Assembly: GCA_026770585.1 (NCBI GenBank)
Contig: MU646367.1
Span: forward strand, 582,719 to 594,181
DNA: 11,463 bases
Direction of reading: 5' to 3'
From: Baffinella frigidus
Lineage: Eukaryota; Cryptophyceae; Cryptomonadales; Baffinellaceae
Below the pieces are notes generated by a model. It saw only the letters and a list, made by a program, of their open reading frames with translations, did no database searches and was not told where the DNA came from. Both the position numbers and the translations under genes were made by a program. Below are positions 6,849 through 11,463 of the stretch, piece by piece; position 1 is the first letter of the stretch, and the number at the start of each line of letters is the position of its first letter.

Positions 6849-8144
6849 GTATTTGCAGGCGCAGGCCAGTGCCTCGCCCCGTACTGAGAGCTGCTTCTAG
6901 TGGGGGGCAGAGATGTATATTGAAGATTCAATTCTGAACATGGGCGGCCCAGGCCTGCAAGTCCGAACGCTGCATTGGCGCCACATCAATCTGTGCAGAG
7001 GAGGGCGTCCTGTCCTCTGACTACATGGATGTACACGCAACCGTGTCGCCGACTCTTTGAGGCAGGCGTGTCTTGCCTCGCCTTTAAGAACTCGCTTGCT
7101 CCAGGGTCGGTAGGTCGTCGTGTTCGTAAATGAGTACCAGGGGGTTGACCAACGCGAGATTTAGTCACACCTCTGGTACAAAATTTAGAACACGCAGGGG
7201 TCGAATCCGATCCGTATTCTTGAGTTACGGGTTCTTGCACGCGAGGAATCCCTGTAGGTTTACTGAGGAACACGTGTCAAGTCGTGAGGGACATGTCAAG
7301 GCTTGAAGCCGTGTGACAATTTCCACTCAACTCCTTAGATGCCATGGACTCGTAACCTGCGAGTGTAGGTTAATTCAGAACCTCCATGCCCCAAAGATTG
7401 CGTCCATCCCTCGAAGCACCTCACGGGTTGCTCGGCCTCCTTCCCAGGCTCGTGAGCGCAGCGCCCATGAGCTCTTAAATATTCAGAACAAATAAGCGAG
7501 CGTTTTCGGATTGCACGTACGTGCTTTGTACGTGAGGACCGCCGCAGGCGATCGCAAAGCTAGAAGTCTGACCTCGGCCACACTACGAAGTTCGTGCATG
7601 GAGGAGCAAATGTACCAAAGACGAGAGCATCTACCCCCTAAGTCTCAAACACACCACCTCCTCAGTCTGACCCAGACACCCCCAAATCGTCACCCAAACA
7701 CCAAGTCGTCTTCTCGCCCCCGCGTGCGATGATCAAAAGACCCTGCTGCTTCCTGGGCCGTGAGTACGCCTCAGGTCCTAGGTCCCCATGAGCTACTCGG
7801 TGATGGTGACCTCCAACGAGCTTGCGCTACCTTCGAACTGGAGCCTCCCTACACTCGATGTTCCTAATAGCGTCAGCTACCTTCGAGCTTGAGCCTCCTA
7901 CAGACTTTTTTCTTCCTACTATCTTTACTTACAATCTAACACTTTTCAGAGTATCCACTTGATTAGAGTCGAATCACACACCTCAAGAGGCATCACTGCA
8001 TGGCATGGCCTGCCTGCCTGAGCGTGCAATGGGGAAATCTGAACGACTCCGAACGACAAGATACAAGGCATCCCAACGTAGAAGACCTGTATGTATTGAT
8101 GCCAATTCACTCATGCATTCACTCCCACGGAGGGATTTTAACAG
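6849..8144. other. No convincing gene
   Basis: Open frames on both strands are short and show no motif. A small open frame with the start MSYSVMVTSNE at about 7790 is the only stretch with exon-like codon use; see the candidate at 8145. GGTCCTAGGTCCCCATGAGC near 7773 recalls MITE core sequence. No RNA gene was recognised. Confidence 0.45.
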
Positions 8145-8453
8145 GATCTGGGCATGAAGAACACGCTGTACAGCGAAATGGTGAGGAGGGGCCATATGAG
8201 GGGCTATGAACCCAGCGGTGACAGGAGGCAGGGCTACGCGCTAGCTAGCAAGCAGCTCGACGCCAAGCGCTACAAGGGGCGCCGCGTGAACCACACTTCA
8301 CGCCCTCCAACTCCAAGCTTATTCTGAGGCCCGTCGGATTTGGTCAGCACGCGGGAGACCATCCCAGAGGTTTCCTGGCGCCTTTGGAGCGTCACTCGTT
8401 TGAATGGCCTCCAAGAGAGGCTCGCCCAATGATCTCTCCGCCAGCGTCAGCAG
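8145..8453 (+). pseudogene. Candidate exon(s) of an unrecognised gene, frame-broken
   Basis: After an acceptor-like ATTTTAACAG (ends 8144) one frame reads DLGMKNTLYSEMVRRG and on to GYALASKQLDAKRYKGRR, stopping at 8325. From about 8296 a shifted frame continues protein-like text (FTPSNSKLILRPVGFG, then EWPPREARPMISPPAS) up to CAG/GTTTAG at 8453/8454. A one-base change near 8295 would unite them; so would a 32-bp intron 8286-8317 (GT-AG), though that would be unusually short. A first exon around 7790 (MSYSVM then GTGACC) would join in phase. I do not recognise the family, and GC-rich sequence easily looks coding, so this is tentative. Confidence 0.25.
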
Positions 8454-8652
8454 GTTTAGGTTTGAGGGTTTAGGGTTCACGTTTGAGGGTTTGGGGTTTA
8501 GAGTTGGGGTTTAGGGTCTAGGGTTTGAAGTTAAAAGTTTAGGGTTCGGGGTTCAAGGTTGATGGTTGAGGTTTTAGAGTTTAGGGTTTAGGATTTGGGG
8601 TTTAGGGTTTAGGGGTTAGGGTGTGGGGTTGTGGTTGAGGGTTGAGGGTTGT

Positions 8653-8684
<32 letters not shown>

Positions 8685-9323
8685 GGTTTAAGGTTTGGGG
8701 TTTAGGGTTTGGGTTTAGGGTGAGGGTTTAGGGTTTAGAGTTGAGAGTTTAGGGTTCAGGGTTCAGGGTTTATGGTTAAGGTTTCAGGGATTAGGGTTTT
8801 GGGTTTTGAGTTTGGGGTTGAGGGTTTGGAGTTCAGGGTTGAGGGTTGAGGGTTCGAAGTTTAGGGCTGAGAGTTTGAGGTTAAGAGTTTCTAAAGGGTT
8901 CAGGGTTTAGATTTGCCGTTTTCGGCTTTAGGCTTTAGGGTTCAGGGATTAGACTTAAGGGTTTAGGGATCAGGGGTCAGGGGTCAGGGGTCAGGGTTTA
9001 GGGTTTAGGGTTTAGGATTTAGGTTGGAGGTGCACGCGCCTCCGTTGGGGTTAAAGATTCGTGTTTTAGGATTTAGGGTCTAGGGTCTAGGGTTTAAAGT
9101 TTCAAGTTTTGGGTTCAGGGTTTAGGATCTAGGGTTTAGAGTTTAAAGTTTTTGGGTTCAGGGTTCAGGGTTTTCGGGTTTAGGGTATAGGGTGTAGGGT
9201 GTAGGGTGTGGAGTTTAGGGTTCAGGGTTTAAGGTTTAAGGTTTAAGGTTTAAGGTTTAAGGTTTGGAATTGAGGGTTTAGGGTTCAAAGCGTAGGGTTT
9301 AGGGTTTAGGGTTTAGGGTTTAG
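8454..9323 (+). repeat. Interstitial telomere-like block, degenerate TTTAGGG
   Basis: About 870 bp of TTTAGGG, TTGAGGG, TTCAGGG and related 6-8 bp units with the G-rich strand on +. Homogenised sub-runs include TTGAGGG near 8640-8690, GGTTTAA near 9230-9265 and perfect TTTAGGG at about 9296-9322. Only a few non-repeat islands occur (for example near 9028-9062). Start and end are sharp. Orientation is opposite to the arrays in the MORN introns. Confidence 0.9.
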
Positions 9324-9339
9324 TGTTGCAAGTTTTGGG

Positions 9340-9594
9340 ACCACACGCCGCGAGTGCATGTGTGTCACTGCCGCGAAGATGCCTCGAGCCCAGTTGCCCA
9401 TGCAGAGTATGCGCGCCTGCTGCACGGAGTCGCGCTTTGGTGTACGCTGGTACACACACCACCTTCGTGAGCGCGAATCTGCCGCCGTCGCTCGCCCCTT
9501 GCACATCCAACTTCGACGAAAAGCTACTGGCCAGCAGCCGCACCTCCTGGTACCGCTGAATCACGGAGGGGAGAGAGTCGTTGGAGGGGTACAT
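9340..9594 (-). CDS. Weak coding candidate, unrecognised
   Basis: On the reverse strand a frame starting at ATG 9594 reads MYPSNDSLPSVIQRYQEVRL and continues open to the telomere-like block. A second frame carries TPKRDSVQQARILCMGNWAR. If real, the C-rich strand of the telomere-like array would follow as an intron, in the same orientation as in the MORN gene. The forward strand is also partly open (NLPPSLAPCTSNFDEKLL, stop near 9559), so strand and reality are uncertain. No family is recognised. Confidence 0.2.
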
Positions 9595-9681
9595 CTTTTG
9601 ACTCCTAAAGTCCCTTTACTCGCATTTGCAGGGTTTACCTCGAAAAGTCAATCGACCCGAGGCGGGCTCCTCCGAGACTAG

Positions 9682-9880
9682 GTACAGGGGTACATGGGTA
9701 CCTCAACTATAAGGAACAGTCCACATAAGGAACATGGCGTTTTTGGTGTCTGAGTTTCTTGATAAATAAGAAACGGAGGGCGGGCGTTCTCACTGAGTTC
9801 CTTAATAATTAAGGAACAGAGGGCGGGCGTTTCAACGGAGTTTCTGAATAAACAAGGAACGGAAGGCGGGCGTTTTCTCA
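9682..9880. mobile_element. 43-bp palindromic tandem repeats, locus B
   Basis: Begins with TACAGGGGTACATGGGTACC, a variant of the MITE left end. After a degenerate unit come three units of exactly 43 bp (9752, 9795, 9838). Each has an AT-rich palindrome followed by GGAGGGCGGGCGTT-like sequence. In the middle unit the palindrome at 9797-9817 is perfect (10-bp arms, one centre base). The right MITE end is absent here; a matching one occurs at 10438-10462. Confidence 0.75.
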
Positions 9881-10347
9881 CGAACCACGAAAAAAAATTG
9901 GCCCATAGATTGCTTGCCCCCCCGGAGAATGGAGCTGGCGTTTTTTCGGCCTAAAAATAATGCCACCATTTCCCGAGAAAAACTGGTTCCCGAGTCGTGC
10001 AACTTTCAAAATTCAGTGATTTTCGGGCACCTGCAGGGCGGTTCACGTGTGCACCCTACTCGTGTACCTTTGGGGGGGGGGTTGCGGTTCAAACTGGCTT
10101 ACAATCGCGGGGTTGTCTAGTTCAAAACACCCAGAGCACGTGTCATTACTAGGAGCCGATCACGTCATTACTAGGAGCCGATCAGACCCTCGCTCAGAAG
10201 GAGCCAACCCCCCTCTGTGTACACCTGTAGCATCGCCGCAGGGCCCGAGTCATGCATGCAGTGGTGGGGACGAGGAGTGATCTGAGTTTGAGGGGGCGGC
10301 GTTTGAGGGGGCGGCGCAGTGTCGAACGCGAGGGGGAGAGGATAAAG
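9881..10347. other. No gene; two small tandem repeats
   Basis: No convincing reading frame. It holds a 22-bp tandem duplication GTCATTACTAGGAGCCGATC (10142-10163 and 10164-10185), a 15-bp tandem GTTTGAGGGGGCGGC (10286-10300 and 10301-10315) and a run of ten or more G near 10071. Confidence 0.55.
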
Positions 10348-10462
10348 AAAAAAGGAGGATTAAGAAACAAGGCGAGCGTTTCCACGGAGTTCCTTAATAA
10401 TTAAGAAACGGACGGCGGGCGTTTTCAGATTTCCGGTTCCTTATAAGCGAGGTACCCCTGTA
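10348..10462. mobile_element. Palindromic-satellite element, locus C
   Basis: One partial and one full satellite unit (palindrome at 10388-10408, then GGACGGCGGGCGTTTTCAGA) run into CCTTATAAGCGAGGTACCCC and TGTA. The same order, satellite then MITE right end, is seen at locus A, so the two parts form one element type. Confidence 0.7.
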
Positions 10463-10573
10463 CCTCGCTCATAAGAAACCGCCTCCCCCTAGGACCCTAC
10501 AGTAGGCTTATACCCAGGGCCCTATGGTGGTCCTAGGGGGGTAGGCGTTTCTTATGAGCGAGGTACCCCTGTA
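10460..10573 (+). mobile_element. Palindromic MITE, copy 5
   Basis: Arms GTACCTCGCTCATAAGAAAC and GTTTCTTATGAGCGAGGTAC are nearly perfect complements, ending in CCCCTGTA at 10573. The left outer bases (TACAGGG) are missing because the element abuts the right end of locus C and shares its GTA bases. Core orientation is as in copy 1. Confidence 0.85.
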
Positions 10574-10630
10574 GGTACTCACAGCTCCGGAGATCCATGG
10601 CTGCATGGGGTGGTGTCTCGGAGTGTGCTG

Positions 10631-10659
10631 GGGTGCGGTTGTGGCTTCTTTCTGTTACA
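10631..10659 (+). repeat. 29-bp repeat on the left side of MITE copy 6
   Basis: GGGTGCGGTTGTGG then TTCTTTCTGTTACA matches 10819-10847 at 26 of 29 positions. The right copy starts immediately after the MITE; the left one is 37 bp from it. Confidence 0.7.
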
Positions 10660-10696
10660 GGGTTTATCACGGATCGAAACGAACATGGCCACCATG

Positions 10697-10818
10697 TACA
10701 GGGGTCCTTCGGTGATAAAGACTCCCCCCTCCCGACCACCGTAGGGCCCTAGGATAGGCCATTTGCAGGGTCCTACATGTAGGAGGGCGCGCCTCCTTAT
10801 GAGCGAGGTAACGCTGTA
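10697..10818 (-). mobile_element. Palindromic MITE, copy 6
   Basis: Left end TACAGGGGT followed by a diverged arm (CCTTCGGTGATAAAGAC). Right end is CTTATGAGCGAGGTAACGCT then GTA. The core ACCACCGTAGGGCCCTAGG and CAGGGTCCTAC is oriented as in copies 2-4. Confidence 0.75.
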
Positions 10819-11013
10819 GGGTGCGGTTGTGGGTTCATTCAGTTACACACGGACGTGACGCTTGAGTGCACACGATTCACCGCGCAACTGGACGGCTTCA
10901 TGCAGTTTTACATGGACAGCGTAAAAACATTTACATAGATAGTTTTACAGGGACGTGACACTGGTGATTCACCGTGCACCGCTCGCTGACGGACGCGTTG
11001 AGACCGCGTGTGG
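10819..11013. other. No gene; repeated GGACGTGAC motif
   Basis: Short phrases recur: ACGGACGTGACGCTTGAG and AGGGACGTGACACTGGTG, and CGATTCACCGCGCA and GTGATTCACCGTGCACC. This suggests a diverged direct duplication of about 100 bp. No reading frame is convincing. Confidence 0.4.
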
Positions 11014-11062
11014 TACAGGGGCGCCTTGCTCATAAAGAGGCGCACCCCCCTAGGACCTGCAG
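11014..11062. mobile_element. MITE copy 7, left half only
   Basis: TACAGGGGCGCCTTGCTCAT then AAAGAGGCGCACCCCCCTAGGACC matches the left arm and then stops. No right arm follows within the next 100 bp, so the copy is truncated near the CTGCAGTGCAG palindrome. Confidence 0.65.
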
Positions 11063-11127
11063 TGCAGGTACCAGCTCCAAATCTCAAATGACCCCCAAGG
11101 TACCTGGGCCGTGGTTCGACGTCCTCA

Positions 11128-11234
11128 GGCTTTGGAGACGCCCTCGTAATTAAAATCTATTTAAATTTCTGGGGTAGTCGACAACTACCCCAGCAATTTA
11201 ACTGGATTTTAATCATGAGAACGTTTCCAAAGCC
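11128..11234. repeat. 51-bp-arm inverted repeat
   Basis: Arms 11128-11178 and 11184-11234 are complementary at 43 of 51 positions around a 5-nt loop (CGACA). Most mismatches are transitions. The inner ends are CTGGGGTAGT / ACTACCCCAG and the outer ends GGCTTTGG / CCAAAGCC. The right arm contains the last codons and stop of the reverse-strand gene that follows. Confidence 0.9.
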
Positions 11235-11463
11235 CCACATCCGCGGGGTAGTTGAACGGTGCCTGTCCCTCCATCGCCCGCAGCACCGGTGCATCCAGCT
11301 TGACGCCCATCGAGGACAGAGCCCACCAGAGGTTAGCGAGGTCCAGAGGCTTGAAGTGGCGCATCGTCGCAATCGCCCGTCGCTGCATCGCCTTCATCAG
11401 ACCTGCATCCGGCGTGACGCCCATCTTGCCCAGCCCCCACATGAGGTTCGCGACGTCATGGGG
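11209..11463 (-). CDS. OPR-like helical-repeat protein, 3' end only
   Basis: The reverse-strand frame is open from the window edge to TAA at 11209-11211, giving 84 codons; the 5' part lies outside. Two 38-residue-type repeats are visible: DVANLMWGLGKMGVTPDAGL with MKAMQRRAIATMRHFKPL, then DLANLWWALSSMGVKLDAPV with LRAMEGQAP. The pattern D-[VL]-ANL-xW-[GA]-L-xx-MG-V-x-[PL]-DA is that of octotricopeptide-type (OPR/RAP-associated) repeats. These usually bind organellar RNA and help its processing or translation in algae. A third repeat starts as FNYPADVGLW and breaks off inside the 51-bp inverted repeat, ending KRSHD. So the gene looks truncated or spliced here; no RAP domain is seen. Exact family assignment is moderately sure. 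Confidence 0.7.
   Translation of the reverse strand, partial: PHDVANLMWGLGKMGVTPDAGLMKAMQRRAIATMRHFKPLDLANLWWALSSMGVKLDAPVLRAMEGQAPFNYPADVGLWKRSHD

Noticed and set aside
6986-7273. Reverse-strand open frame of 95 codons
   Set aside because: No motif, no splice context and amino-acid composition typical of chance frames in this GC content.
6849-7500. Search for tRNA or other RNA genes by cloverleaf signals
   Set aside because: No T-loop consensus GTTCRANNC in the right spacing with an acceptor stem was found by eye. The GGTCGAATCC-like phrase near 7198 lacks the other stems.
9323-9681. Forward-strand open frames of 78 and 107 codons
   Set aside because: They overlap each other and a reverse-strand frame, with no recognisable domain. 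The evidence does not favour one, so only a low-confidence reverse candidate was listed.

Overview
This window looks like nuclear DNA of a eukaryotic microalga. The evidence is a spliced multi-exon gene, MORN repeats, plant/green-alga type telomeric heptamers (CCCTAAA / TTTAGGG), an OPR-like helical-repeat protein of the kind greatly expanded in algae, GC-rich exons, and dense short palindromic elements. A prasinophyte-like green flagellate is my best guess; it is an inference and not proven by the sequence.

Layout: 1-52 is a pure G run. 53-1731 has no convincing gene but holds a palindromic MITE (601-732) and a three-copy dispersed repeat (985-1570). 1732-6409 (+) is the main gene. I resolve it as 11 exons encoding a 479-residue MORN-repeat protein with a charged N-terminus and a helical C-terminal tail. 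The exon joins keep phase throughout, and the MORN period stays at exactly 23 residues across two of the odd introns. Three of its introns (6, 8 and the end of 10) are built largely from telomere-like heptamers. Intron 5 is GC-AG. Intron 7 and the 3' end of exon 9 are bordered by partial duplicates of exon edges. Intron 10 carries two MITEs and several foldback structures.

Downstream, 6410-6848 holds another MITE between 33-bp direct repeats that resemble the gene's own last coding bases, followed by a palindromic satellite. 6849-8144 is nearly featureless. 8145-8453 is a weak coding candidate that ends at a splice-donor-like site right where an ~870-bp degenerate TTTAGGG block begins (8454-9323). 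9340-9594 is a weak reverse-strand candidate. 9682-11062 is a cluster of related mobile elements: 43-bp palindromic units and MITE copies. The right edge (11209-11463, -) is the 3' end of an OPR-like repeat protein that runs into a 51-bp-arm inverted repeat.

The most unusual theme is the recurrent association of exon boundaries with telomere-like arrays, direct duplications of exon edges and one MITE family. It suggests that intron material here has been created or enlarged by break repair and element insertion. This is an inference from the layout.
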